Positions 46,733 through 58,706 of a stretch of 64,000 nucleotides of DNA are shown piece by piece. The stretch spans positions 38,281,098 to 38,345,097 of the forward strand of contig CM043962.1 of NCBI GenBank assembly GCA_014529385.2, in the 5' to 3' direction. A program made the position numbers and the translations under genes. This DNA comes from Adiantum capillus-veneris. Its lineage: Eukaryota > Streptophyta > Polypodiopsida > Polypodiales > Pteridaceae. Every line of letters begins with the position of its first letter. The stretch's first letter is position 1. The notes under the pieces were generated by a model that saw only the letters and a list, made by a program, of their open reading frames with translations, did no database searches and was not told the origin of the DNA.

Positions 46733-49693
46733 GATTAGAGATCATGTCATAATAATCAATATCTAATTCTCCTAAATGATTTTCTCATATTAAACTGATC
46801 ATTTAATGTGGGGAAGTGCCAGGGGAGAAAAAGCTAGAATATTGGTTAAGCTAGCAGACCGGCCACAGTAGGGATCCAAAGGAGGGAAAATAGGGATCCA
46901 AAGGGGGGGCCATCTGCAAAAGAGCCATGTGCAACAATGCGCTAAAAAGACCCTAAGGTTCAGCCCATTAAGACTTCCAAAATGCTAAGGTTCCAAAATT
47001 CAAAGGTTGTGTCCAAAGGTCAACCCTAGGGAAAATTGGATGCTTTGTGTGTGCCCTAAAAGTCTTTGCACATCCCTACATGGGAGGGGGCGAGCCCTAA
47101 AGGCAGGGGATGAGAGAGAAAGCCACACACACACACACACACACACAGGCTCCCTTTACACAAAGGGAATGAGGGACACATGTCAGCTCCCTAGGCCAGA
47201 TGCCCACAAGGTGTGCCCAATTTCTATTGGATGACCCTTGAAGTGGACCAATGAGAATTAAGCTAGAGTAAATCTAGTTTAATTAATTTAAAAACATTTA
47301 ATAAAAGAAACCAATGAGATTTAAGTCTCCTAGAAGACTATTGGGCAGTCTCCCAAGGGGTCCAATGAGCATTCAGGAGCCCCATGGCTTGCCTGATTCC
47401 TATTGGCCAGGAGGCAAAGGGGTCCAATGAGAGTTTAGTTTAATTATTTAATTACCTAAAGCTCTCACAAAAGGGGAAAGGGGGACACATGTCAGAAGGC
47501 TATCACTTATGCTGCTTAATTGTAATTGGCTTGACTTGGGGAGGGCCAATGAGGCTTCAGCAAGAGCAATTAGCAAGAGGGCTCGCCCAAGAGAGAGAGA
47601 GGGGGCTGATTTTTGCAAGGCATTATCACACACACACTCACACAAGCTCAGGTGTGAAGAAAGAGAAGACTATCTCTTCCCAAGCTTTAATGGAGAACTC
47701 ATCACCTACTCCAAGCTTGTGAGATAGAAGCCTACGTCAACACTCTCTTGGCATGTGGATGCAAATCCAACCAAGAGCCAAGCTTCAATGCATGATCATC
47801 TCCTCTACCAAGCTAATTACTAAGCTAAGCTATGCTACATATGAGTGATTATGTGAGGAGATGTACATCTTTCTCATAAGATACTCCTTCTTCCTCTTAA
47901 TCTACTCTCATACCCTGCTAGCTCTCACCATCTGCGAAGGTGTGTGAGGTCTTGGGTCTGAGAACGGGGATAATTCAAGTTATGTTTGTTAAAGTGTTTT
48001 GCTTAGTGCATGAAGTTTCCATCTTCATTGCACTAGCTAGTCTTGAAGGAACACAAAGAATTGTATTGTACAATGTCTCTCTTGATGGGAGAAACCATAA
48101 TACAAAGCCTTTTGGAGGGGGGACCGGCTCCATGAAAATCCGCTCCTCAACTGTTGTCAATAGCTTAATTGCTCTCTCTTTTGAAAGTATTGTCGATGCT
48201 ATCTAACTAGGTGTTATGATTTTTGTTGCTCTCTCCACCCAAGCACTCTTGTAATTCTCATTAGGAATCTATTCTAATGAAATGCCCACTATGTTCATGC
48301 TAATTTCCGCTACACATAAGTTATTAGGCCATTAAATGTTACAGATCACCAAAAATCTATTGCATTAAGGTTTGATCATTTGGATTCAAAGGTTGGGGAG
48401 GATTTTGGGCATCTGGAGTGGATTGTAGTGTTGGTTATTCATATGTGATTGAGAATGTGGATTTGAAGTTGTAGATACTACATGATTTGTTGGCTGCGGA
48501 TTCTCTATGGTGTGAGTGGTGGTGGTGACATTGATGTGCGTAGTGGTCTGCTCTTGCGTATTGTCCATGTGGTGCAAGATATGAGTGCGTGCTTGTTTGG
48601 GCTTGAGAGAATCTTCTAGGATGTGCAAACAAGAAATCAACTTCAAGCTGTGAGTTTTGAATTATATAGTACTTAAAGTTAAAATAAATAAATAAAAACT
48701 TAATAAAACTAATAAAAATCAGAAAAAACTCCAAAATAGATAAAACTTGACCCACGGGACCACTAACTGGGGCGTCAAAAAATCACTTGTCATTATAATG
48801 CATGTTTACAATAGAAATGGTTAGTGTAAGAAATTTTTATTTTTTCACCCACCGCCTGCCATTTCGTCACCTTGTCTCCAACCATCGTCGGAATCAATCT
48901 TTTGCATTCGAAGCATGATGTGATTGTGATCGCCTCATGCCAACTGCTTTCCCTGTTCTGCATTTTAAACTTCTTTACACTCTAGTTTTCTTCCTCTCTC
49001 CCCCCGCTAAAAATTTGTAGAACCAATTGAACATCTCGTGTAAGGCATGGCTCCTTTTCCTTCCACCTTCATGACGTGTATTTTTGAAATACACTGCTTT
49101 TGCTTGATAGTGTGAGTGCTCCACCCCTAGGATACTCCAGATACCCAATGAACCATAGGTGTTGAGAAAAAAATTCACTATGCACAAAAAGAATGTGCTG
49201 AAAAAAAACAAACTTTAGTTCAAACACAGATGCATTTTGACTATAGAGACCAAGTGTTCAACCCACCATGTAATTTGTTATGTGTGTCTCCGCAAGGCAT
49301 CCACCATTTGAATTAAGAAACTATTGATTACAAAATTTAAGGTGGATTTTTCATCACAAATTAGCTTTTCCTTTTCAAGAAGACAAAAAATATCATCAAC
49401 AGACTGCCACATGCGAGCATGCTTAATTCCTACGGTTGCTTCGTTACTATGTAGGTGGTAATGTCACATACATTTTTTCACAACTGAAATGATCATGTGT
49501 ACTTCCAAATGCCTTCTTGTTCTTTGATAGCTCAATTGCACCACCATGTAGACAAACACTCAATATAATAGCCCTGTGTTCTCTTATACACTCTTCCCTT
49601 CTTTCTGTAGGCTCCATATTCCAAGCATAATTAATATGGAGCATTAGCGACTTGTCAAGAATTCATAGACGTGCATGAAAGGTGCACACGTGC
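46733..49693. other. Non-coding region with a CCAAT cluster
   Basis: No gene was recognised. There is a (CA)n run at 47126-47148 and a CCAAT cluster at 47226-47550. A Gln/Thr/His-rich minus-strand frame at 48646-48386 is unsupported. Minus-strand sequence 49644-49300 reads like protein (EECIREHRAIILSVCLHGG, MWQSVDDIFCLLEKEKLI) with two stops and may be a captured exon of unknown origin. Confidence 0.4.
47226..47550. promoter_or_regulatory. Cluster of nine CCAAT/ATTGG boxes
   Basis: CCAATGAG occurs at 47248, 47311, 47362, 47424 and 47546, and ATTGG at 47226, 47339, 47402 and 47525, often as ATTGG followed by CCAATGAG about 20 bases later. The pairing suggests a decayed short repeat or an LTR/promoter remnant. 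No gene follows that I can support. Confidence 0.4.
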
Positions 49694-50761
49694 TGTTAGC
49701 GGGTACGCCGCGACGGACGATGGAGCACAGCGAGAACACAGACCAACAAACTGTCAATCCGAGGACGTAGCTGACCCGACTAGGGCATGGAGGCAATCTC
49801 TGGGTTGTCAACCCTGAGCTAGACACGAACAACACTCTACAATCACTAATCCTACCACAGCACTACCATAAAGCAAAGAAACAGACAACGCATCCTACGA
49901 AACACTACAAGCTCGAAACAGTCTCAAATCATATCGGAATGACTCGAAATCGGAGGGTAAGACTCACAAGGACATATCCTATATGGCCAAACACCTAAAC
50001 CCTAAAAACCATAACTGTAAGACCTCTAATCGTTGTCGTGATAGACTCAAAACAGCAATTTTCAAAGTGTCCGAAACTGATCTACAAAGACATCAACATG
50101 AAGAGCTTCTCGCCCTGATTCTAACGACTACTCGATCATTCAGAACGAATGTCGTTTGAGGTACTTACGACCAAATATAGCTCGTAGCAGGCGGGCTCGC
50201 GATGTGGTCCTCGGCTTGCATTGCTTGCGTCGACGTGAAGAGCTCCTCGATGCTAACACGCTCCTACTCTCATATCTGCAATGTGATTAGTGTGCGCGAC
50301 GGTGTGTGTGCGTGAAGCTCACTACTGTGTGCTGCAAAACCCACGACTATATATTAATTGAGATAACGTAATGTGTTTTTTACAAAGCCTTAGGTTTTAG
50401 CTTATATACAAAGCCTTCAAACCTAATGTCCGGCCAAATGACCTGAATTGTCTCTAGGCTTCTACATAGCTTAATTACAAGAAATTGAGTTGGCTTTACT
50501 CATTACACAAGCATCTGTGGCCAAAATGCAAGTGCCGATTTAAAATATGAGGTTCCCGTAAACATTACAAAAGTGGCCGTAATGGCTCAAAATAATAATA
50601 ACGGGATATTCAATGACGTCCATGAACTCGTATCTTCATGTTGCAGCATCCATCTTCATCTTCATTACTTCATCACCATCTTCATGTGGAATCTTTAGAA
50701 TCTTTGAGGAATCTTTATGGAATCTTTGTGGAAACGTTGTTGAAAGGGCATCCTTTCAACA
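49694..50761 (-). repeat. 3' LTR of element B
   Basis: Plus-strand edges are TGTTAGCGGG (49694) and CTTTCAACA (50761), giving 1,068 bp. The polypurine tract directly to the right and the lack of a primer site on the left identify it as a 3' LTR. It shares the AGCGAGAACAC / GACCCGACTAGGGCATGGAGGC region with the other two LTRs. Confidence 0.85.
50399..50408 (-). promoter_or_regulatory. TATA box of the element B LTR
   Basis: The minus strand reads TATATAAGCT at the position equivalent to the TATA boxes of the other LTRs. Confidence 0.6.
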
Positions 50762-50773
50762 CTCTCCCCCTCC
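50762..50773 (-). promoter_or_regulatory. Polypurine tract of element B
   Basis: The minus strand reads GGAGGGGGAGAG immediately before the LTR edge, the plus-strand primer position for LTR elements. A near-identical tract recurs at about 50942-50954. Confidence 0.8.
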
Positions 50774-52039
50774 GAATTCTTGTCGTCCCCGACAAGACCC
50801 TATGCCTTTGCTGGCCTTGACGAGTTCTTGATGTCCTGGTGTTGGTTGAAGTTGTTGTGGCAGCCTCTTCTGTAGTTGGTTGCTTTGCGTGATGTTAAAG
50901 CTGCCTTGAAGTTGTACCTGTAGTGTATCTGAAGCTTGGAACTCTCCCCCTCCTATTGGTTGTTGTATCTTGAATTGCATGAGGTTGTATCGACTTGTTG
51001 GTGCAGCAGTTCGTTGTCATTGTAGCTCGAGTTTGCTTTTCCTGTGGTTGTTATTTGGAATTCGTACCTGTAAGTTGACTTGAAGCTTTGTCAAGCTGTT
51101 ATTTGGCCTCTCCCTTTTGACTTGGGGATATCGTGGTTCTTCTTGTTTTTGTTGTTATAAAAAATAAAAGAGTAAAAGTAAAATGTAGCGTATATACAAA
51201 ATGAAGGTCTTGGATACCTAGATAAGACTAAAGGGAAAAACCCAGTGGGAAAAAATGTCTTTAGTCATAATTAAATGCGAGGCTATACGTACTTAGGTTC
51301 TGATGTTATAGAGTTATGCTGAGTTAAAGTACATATGGCCATATGGCTACTAGTATGGGCTTGATGTACATGGATAAGTGTTAGTAGCTTGAAGTCAGAG
51401 TCATTGTTGTTGAGCAAAGACTCATAAAACCTATTTCCGCTTGGTCATCGTCATTTGTTTGTGTAAGTGCATGGATGGAATAAAAAAGAGTGCCTAATGC
51501 ATATGTCCAATGATGGGACATCTATATGCTTGCACAGAGTTATGTATGTTAAACACGATGCGGTGCGAGAGAAGAGTATTAATGGGTTCTTCATGGAGTT
51601 ATTGTAGCGAGCAAAACATATAGCATGAGTGCTTCAAAAGCATTCACTACTCACAAGAAGGGTTTTTGCTGTCGAGGTTTCTCCACTCTTCCTCACTGTG
51701 TCAAGTGCGTGAGTGTGTTTTTTTTTTTTGGACCACTCCGCCTTCTCCACCTTATATATTATATGGACTTTGACTCTTATGCTCACCTCTTCCAGCATGA
51801 CCGACATGACTTTATGTATGCTCAACTCTCCAGCTTGAGCTTATACCTATTAGCTAGACTCATAGACCACAGAAAAATATTAACTTGAAGCTTGGGTCTG
51901 ACACTTCGCTCATTTAGTGGCTTAGCTGCCCGACTCTAGACTCTTATGCCATGTAAGTTTAATGGCGACTTGGACTTACCTGATCGCGGCCTGAAATCCA
52001 ATTCCATATGCTTTTGATGTTTAGGCCTTTCTCGTTAGT
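50774..52039 (-). other. Element B: 3' untranslated region
   Basis: About 1.3 kb lies between the tail ORF and the polypurine tract. No gene was seen apart from the second polypurine-like tract. Confidence 0.6.
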
Positions 52040-52990
52040 TTATGTTTGAGATGCCATGTTGTCCAATGCATTCGCATATATCTGCTCTTCATTCCTTGGT
52101 AGCAAATTGTGGTCACTTGATGAGACATGTATTGATGTTGAAGCAATGGTTGATGAAGTCTTCTTCTTCCAGATAGTGTTCTTCAAAACTCTGACCTCCG
52201 CATTTACCGTTGCTTTCTTTTTGTTGTTAAGAGGCTGTAAAGGAGTTGTGTATCTTTCTTGTTGTTGAGCCTCACTCGTGGATTTTGGAACCCACATTGT
52301 TCTTGGGCCTGGTGTGATGTCCTTTGCCACTTGCCTTGTTTCTTCTTTGACTTGATGGTACCTTTTCTTTAATTTCCAAATATGGCTGTTACTTTTGTAA
52401 AAGCCATGCTCTTGTAGTAATTGATGAGGGATCCATCTATAGGTTGTAGTACTCTTGGGTGTAGCGGGTGGTTGCTCTTGATTTCTTGATGTTTCTTTCT
52501 TTTCGTGGGTGATTCCTTGATAAGCTACTACCTTAGGTAACTAGATTTGAAAGTTACCCTCATAGAATCCTTGTGCTTCGAGTAACTCGACTGGAATGAA
52601 TCTTTGGACTTGCTTGGAGGTGATCTTCACTTGACTTTGTTGGGTAGTCTGGTAGAATTCTGATTTCATTACCCAGACTTGTCGTATGGTTTGTCCAGTG
52701 GAAGACCTTCTCTTTTGCTTTTTGTACCTGTCCTTTCTCTTGGTTGAGTTATGTGATTGACGTTGACGGCTTTGTTGATTCCTGACTGAGTGGTTGTCAT
52801 GGGATGGATATCGCCAGGCTGTCATCTTGGGCTTGTTGACCCAAACATCTGAATTTCCTTTCTTGTAGCCTTGTGCAATAATTGACTCGCTTGATGTGAT
52901 CCATCCTGTTACCTTTGCTTGTTGAGGTTGTTCCTGTGATTGTATCCAAATTGGATCATTAACTTTAATATGTGCCTTGGATACTAGCAC
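52040..52990 (-). pseudogene. Element B: tryptophan-motif tail
   Basis: Two frames (52990-52541 and 52330-52040) carry repeated motifs of the form W-V/I-x-K/S: DPIWIQS, SDVWVNKPK, RQVWVMKSEF, RTMWVPKS and NTIWKKK. This is the counterpart of the tail of element A, although the sequences between motifs differ. The conserved tryptophan with basic flanks suggests a binding motif; its function is unknown. Confidence 0.55.
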
Positions 52991-52999
52991 TTGGTTGAC

Positions 53000-54679
53000 C
53001 TATTTTGACTTCCTTTGGAGACTTTCGGGTGATGGAAACTTTGGTTGATAGACTTTTTGCTTGGGTTTCCATTGTTTTGTTGATGGTTTGGCTTTTGATG
53101 TAGAGGCTTTGTCTTGCACTTGCATTCGCTGGGCTAGAGACTGTGGGCTTCCTTTAGATTTGTCTTTTTCAATAGCCAAGAATCTTTGAACTGTTGTAGG
53201 CTTGACCTCTGTTGCCACTTGATAGCTTGTCGTGATGACCATTGTTGAAGATTCAGGCTCGTTTTCAAAGACTTGTGCCCATGGCTTGGACAAAATCAAG
53301 TGTGTTCCCATTTGTCGAGAATCTACCACCAAGAATTTTTCTTTGACATTCTGTGAGTGTAGTTGGAGAGTAGCTTCTGCAATCCCCATACTTATAACAG
53401 CTACTTCATGTGAGAGATTTACCTTTATCTGAATATCATAAAGCTTTGGCTTACCTAGAAGTAACCACATGCCATATGACATGACATTAGTCGTGGAATT
53501 TGTATTAATTTTTGCCATAAAATTCATCTTGACTCCGTCTTGTGCACTTAGCAAAAAGTTGATCTTCTTTGGTATTAGATTGCAAGTGTTCTCTTGAGTG
53601 ACTTGAGCAATCTTTCGCCTGGACTCCTTGTCGTCTTCTTCTTCATTGTTCACACTTGTGACTTCGTCTGTGTGTTCTACCTCCAGCTTGACCACCATTT
53701 CCTCTGATATGTCTTTTTGAGAGACAAAATCAGCATTTGGTTCCTGTAGAGTCATAGGCTCTTCTTCCTCGACTTCAGCTGTTGAAATGTCACCAATAGT
53801 GTCTGAACTTACTGTCACTTGCTGTACCTCTTCTTTGATTGATTCCAAGTATTCATATTGCTCGTTTGTAGGCGCTGGACCTGAAGCATCTTCTTTGGAT
53901 CTTAGCCCTCCTTCCTGCAACTTTGCTTCGTTGACTTGTGGCTCCTCCTTTGTACTATGCATTCGAGTTGGACAGTTTGTAATGAAGTGTGTTATCGCAC
54001 ACTGATCGCAAAGAGCACCTATTTCTATATGACCAATATTCGGGCTAGGTATCTGGTTTTGTTTTTTCCCCATAGTTGATAACCCTGTTTCGAACTCATA
54101 CTCAGATTCGTCATCTGTCTCACCCATAACCCTTAGCATGTAGTAGGGGACTATGTCATACCCATTCTCATCGCAAAATTTTGTTGGTGTGGTCTCATTA
54201 ACACAGGCATCCAAAGTAGCCAATATCTGAGTCCACTCTAGCGGTTCTAATGCCTCTTCCGGAAAAGGTTCTCTTATGTAAGCATCATCTTCTAAGACCC
54301 TCTCTAAGGAATTCTCATTTCTCCCAAAGTCACTACACTCCAATGCTCCGCACATCCAGATTTCTTTCTTTTTGCCTATCCACGGATGGTCTGTTGATCC
54401 ACTTTGTGTTGCAGAATCAAAATCTTCCACGGGCGTTCTAGTTACATCTTGGTAACTATGATTTCTCATATTTACATGTGTTGTGGTTTCAGCATATCTC
54501 AAGTATAGATAATCATAACCCCAATCTTGTACCATCTTGAGTTGCCTCATGAATGGTCTTCCAAGGATGATTTCATAGTTATTTTTCTTGCCAAAGTCAA
54601 CTATGGCAAAAGTATGCGCATACTCTATACCACAAGAAGACACCACTATCGCTTCTAGCAATCCCATGGGTCTTTCCAC
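53000..54679 (-). CDS. Element B: end of protease, zinc knuckle and degenerate second retropepsin-like domain
   Basis: This 559-codon frame begins within the retropepsin (VVSSCGIEYAHTFAIVDFGK, YEIILGRPFMRQ). It continues through an acidic linker and a zinc knuckle (LCDQCAITHFITNC), then near residue 400 a domain equivalent to the post-integrase protease of element A. Here the catalytic triad is gone: TNSTTNVMS stands where A has DSGAQTNLLS. HLILSKPWAQ matches A's HPLLLGQPWQ. The direct step from the protease linker to this domain marks the missing RT-RNase H-integrase block. Confidence 0.75.
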   Translation of the reverse strand: MERPMGLLEAIVVSSCGIEYAHTFAIVDFGKKNNYEIILGRPFMRQLKMVQDWGYDYLYLRYAETTTHVNMRNHSYQDVTRTPVEDFDSATQSGSTDHPWIGKKKEIWMCGALECSDFGRNENSLERVLEDDAYIREPFPEEALEPLEWTQILATLDACVNETTPTKFCDENGYDIVPYYMLRVMGETDDESEYEFETGLSTMGKKQNQIPSPNIGHIEIGALCDQCAITHFITNCPTRMHSTKEEPQVNEAKLQEGGLRSKEDASGPAPTNEQYEYLESIKEEVQQVTVSSDTIGDISTAEVEEEEPMTLQEPNADFVSQKDISEEMVVKLEVEHTDEVTSVNNEEEDDKESRRKIAQVTQENTCNLIPKKINFLLSAQDGVKMNFMAKINTNSTTNVMSYGMWLLLGKPKLYDIQIKVNLSHEVAVISMGIAEATLQLHSQNVKEKFLVVDSRQMGTHLILSKPWAQVFENEPESSTMVITTSYQVATEVKPTTVQRFLAIEKDKSKGSPQSLAQRMQVQDKASTSKAKPSTKQWKPKQKVYQPKFPSPESLQRKSK

Positions 54680-55711
54680 ATGCCCATCCGCTAACTTTAA
54701 TTTTATGCTGGTTGTTCTAAAGGCGGGCCTACCCCATTTCTCCCATATTCATTTTGTTGCTATGGCAATTCTTGCTCCGCTGTCAAGTATAGCTTTCGTT
54801 TCAATCCCATTGTATTCGACAGGCAAAGTGGCATTACCATCTTCTCCTTCATACTACTCTCCTACTTTGTTCAGAGGTACCGGTCTTACATTGGATCTAG
54901 GCTTCTCGATCCCATCTAGCTCTTTTTCCAAGAACCTTAACGGGCTTTTGATCCCAATTTTTTCCAAGCATTTTCCTATATCCGTCCACATACTTGGCCT
55001 GATTTTCAAAAGTTCTGCCAACGTAATTGTGCACTTCACTGGCGCGGATAGCAAGTCACTCAAAATTTTTGTGTCCAATTCTTTTGTCCCCCCTAGCCTG
55101 TGTGATGGAACTCTCACAATCTCAGACTTTGCCTCAAAATCTCCCATGTACTGTGGCAAAGTTCTTAACGATGCAGGTCTATTGTCTTCGGAGGCTACCG
55201 ATCCTACATCACCATAATATGACCTCGCATCAACACTCATTTGTGGTCTATCTAATGTGATTTCAGGAAATGGTGCTGGTCCAGCATCCTCTTCTCTTTT
55301 TTGGGCATCTCGGACAGCCTTCCATAACTCCTCTGGCCACTGCTCCTCAACTATAGGAACATAACGTGGGAAATCCCTCATTGATTCATCTGTTGTATTT
55401 TGGACTACCCTCGAGTCTTGCGACCTTGGCAGTGGTTCTTCCCTATGATCCACCTCTTCTCTAGGCAATTCGTCTACTTTAATGCTCTCATCTTTGTGCA
55501 CTAGGGTGACTATCCTATCCTTCAATTCTGGTGGAGGTGGTTCTAGCAATGCTTGAGCAGTTTCAATGAGCTGCTCACACATTTCTAGCCTCTGCTTCTC
55601 TAGTTTAGGATAAGGATAAGTCATCCATCTTTGTTCTAAGGTCTGTCTATTTGCCAATCTAGCCTCATAAGCCTGTAAAATCACGTCTAAAGGCTCATTC
55701 ACTTTGTCCAC
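54680..55711 (-). pseudogene. Element B: protease N-terminal part and linker
   Basis: The frame 55711-54854 reads LAELLKIRPSMWTDIGKCLEK and VPLNKVGE, then a TAG. It continues in sequence with AILDSGARIAIATK, holding the catalytic Asp, followed by a TGA before IWEKWG. Alignment by eye with element A is continuous across both stops. Upstream is a Glu/Leu-rich helix (YPKLEKQRLEMCEQLIETAQALLEP) also shared with A. Confidence 0.75.
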
Positions 55712-55780
55712 TAGGAGAGATCCTCCTGAACTAGCACTCTTGGGTGCTTCAGCTAGTTTAAGGGTTTCAACTTCCCTTTG

Positions 55781-58706
55781 CTATGTCTGTTGCTCTTGAG
55801 TTGTTTCCAACTCAGCTGTAACAGCATTTTCTTCTCCTTTCTCCCTTTCTAGTCTCACTTTCATTCTAGTCCTCCTTGCTCGTCTAGAGTTTCTACGGCT
55901 TTTGGAACTCTTACTAGTCTCTCCATCTGTAGGCTTCTGCTCTTGCACTTTTGCTTGTGCTCTTGTGACAACGTTTACTGGAGCAACTTGCTTAATTGCA
56001 TCTTCTTGTTGTTTAAGCACTTGTTCTTTTGCAATTGTTTCTTGCTCTGTTGTTGTCGTCGTCTCTCCTTTTGTTGCGGCTCGTTCTTTCTCTGATTTGA
56101 TGGTAGAAGGAAACGTAACACGTGGTTGCATCTTACCTTTCTTTCTTGGATTCTTAGGACAATCCAAAATCATATGTGTGATTGCACACTCATTACAATA
56201 TACATTTATCATGATATCATGGTGTGGACAATCCTTAATCAAGTGATCACTACTACCACATTTGTCACATGGACGTATTGGTTGTTGTGGCAATACTTGA
56301 TATTGACCTTGAAGTGGCCCCTGATCTACCACATATCTTTCTATTTGAAGCTCATGACTCACACATGCATTTCTAGCAGCTATGGGTCTTTCACTTAAGA
56401 ACACTTGTTCCGCTACAGGATGATATCTAGGCGGTTGAGACATAACATGCTCAAACCCTGGTGGAGTCTTAGCACTAGGTTGGTAACCTAACAGGACATA
56501 AAAGTGTCCTTTCAGGGTTTTGAAAAAAACCTCCAAAACCATAGTAGATCCACTCATTTTGTAAAATCCCTTCATAAGGTTATAGTTCAAGGCCTACTAC
56601 ACATGGAAAAAATAAGAAACTTGTAAAATTTCTCATCTTTTGGTGACACCAAGCCTCCAAAGTTGATGGACCAGTACATTTTCATCAAAACAGTCATTTC
56701 TTACGTTTTGTTGCATAAAAATAAGATTAAGGATTTTTGTAGGACTTGAGATAAATTCCCTAGTTAACTTCAATGGGTTGGTGATCAGAACATATGATTG
56801 CTTCTCACTCACTATTTTTTGTTTTGCCAAAAGAAATAGGTACAAAAAAGTTGAATTTTTACCATTCTGCAAACCTATCATCAAAGTTTCTATAGCCACG
56901 CTCAATACAAATAATATATGGATGTTTTCTTAGTTCCCTATTGTCCTTTAGGTTCATAAGGAGCCATGGAGCATGTCAAAAGAATAATACATCTCTTACC
57001 AAGGGGAATCTTGGGGACAAAGATGGAGTGCTAAATACAGCAAACATGAAAAAACTGGGTTCAACATTATGAGTTGTAGAATCCCATAGAAACTATTCAA
57101 TATCTAGCCAAATTTGATCCTTATGACTAGATATGGTTACTACCTACAAAATGCATGTAGTTATCACAAGAAACTAACAATATTGAAAAAGCTATACTTG
57201 ATATACAAAATGTTTCGTTTTCTTCTATAATTGAAAAAATCAACCATCGTTGCCTACTATGCAAAATAGGGTATAAGGTGCCCCAAAACTCAAGGAATAT
57301 TAGCTTTATGTTACAATATGAGACATAGAAAATCAAAATTGCATTTGGATATCATGAAAGCCACCAAAAAAAACATAGAAGAGCTAAAATTGGCTGAAAA
57401 ATAGGATTTGACAATTTTTGTAATTTGGTCATAACTTACAACTTTAACATTTATTTCTCCCTAGAAGCATCAGGACATGTTGAGTACTACTAAAGATAGT
57501 TCTCTAGAATTATAGACCTCACAAACATGAATTCTAGAGTGCTATAGTTGCAAAAAGTTGAAAAAAGCCTAAAACAGGACCCGTTTTTTCACACAGTTTA
57601 GGTTCTGAAATGTTGTGCAAGGACAAGGTTAAAGATGGAATTGATATTCCAAAAAAATGTCGAATTTTTTTCAGCTCATGAGACAACTTTCTAGACAGAT
57701 AGCACCTCAAAATCCATTTTGAAACTCTTGACATAATTCAAGGAAAATGGTCACTTAACAGGACATAAAAGTGTCCCTTTACCAACCTAGTGTTACGTCT
57801 ATAGTCAGGACAATGTTGCGTCGGATGGTCCCCTCCACATGTCATGCATCTTTGTTGTTGAGGAATTCTATAGGCTGGTACTCTGTCAGAGTGGTTGATG
57901 CGTTGCATCACATTCTCTATGCTTTGCTCCTCAACATTTATTTGGTTTTGTCCTAGATTCCCTCTTTGATCCTCAAGATCAGCGGTTTTCTTTTTCTCAC
58001 TCACATCATTCATCTTCTTCTGACCATCTTCATAGAATTTGCAATTGTCAACTAGGTCAACTGCCGCTTTGGTCACTTCCTCTAAGGTTTGGTATCTTTT
58101 CATGTATAGGTCCTTTTGGAGATTCTCATTCCTAAGCCCTCTGATGAAGCATAGGATCTGACGTTCTGGCGTGGGTAACTCTTGGGTAGGACATCTAGCA
58201 ACATATTGCTTGAAACGCGGTATTGCATGTCGCAATGTTTCTGTTTCGCCTTGTTTAAATTCCTGAATCTTAGGAAGGGTGTTATGTTTTATGCCCCTCT
58301 TGGTGAATTCTTGAACAAATTCATCCAACATTTTCTCAATGGTTGTGAACTCTCTCCGGTTCAATAGTTCAAACCATGCTTGTGCATTGTCCTCCAATGT
58401 AAGTCCAAAACCCTCATACTGCGTGTGGAATTCCTCTACTCGTTCTGCTCGTAGGACTTGCTTGAAAGCCGAGACATGGGCGTATGGGTCTCCTATGCCA
58501 TTGTACTTTCTATTTACCCATTTTCTTAGCTGAGATGGTCTTATACTTTGGGGTGCAAAGTATGGAACCATACTCCTCTCTGGTATCGTTTCATCTCTCG
58601 TTATCGCTAGGAGGAAATCCAGGTCGTGGTCCTCTCTTTGGAATTCTCTTAGAGGTTCCTGTGTTTGGTGGATGTATCTGAGGTCCTTCATTGACCAAAT
58701 ATCCAC
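55781..58706 (-). pseudogene. Element B: gag with zinc knuckles, split by a CACTA-ended insertion
   Basis: Gag core 58706-57796 (SAFKQVLRAERVEEFHTQYEG, CFIRGLRNENLQKDL) ends at a first knuckle CMTCGGDHPTQHC. The frame resumes after the insertion at 56471 (KTPPGFEHVMSQPP) with CDKCGSSDHLIKDC and CNECAITHMILDC, ending at 55781. Two knuckles have the short C-x2-C-x3-H-x4-C spacing and one has the classical x4 spacing. Removing the insert with one TTA joins the frame exactly. Role: RNA packaging. Confidence 0.85.
56472..57792. mobile_element. CACTA-ended non-autonomous element, copy 2
   Basis: The ends are CACTAGGTTGGTAA (56473) and TACCAACCTAGTG (57792), with TTA at 56469-56471 and 57793-57795. 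It is nearly identical along its length to the copy at 27721, and the same orientation-specific subterminal motifs AGGACATAAAAGTGTCC are present. The right end has one such motif where copy 1 has two. No protein is encoded. Confidence 0.9.

Noticed and set aside
48386-48755. Gln/Thr/His-rich minus-strand frames.
   Set aside because: Low complexity, no recognisable domain and frames broken within 100 codons.
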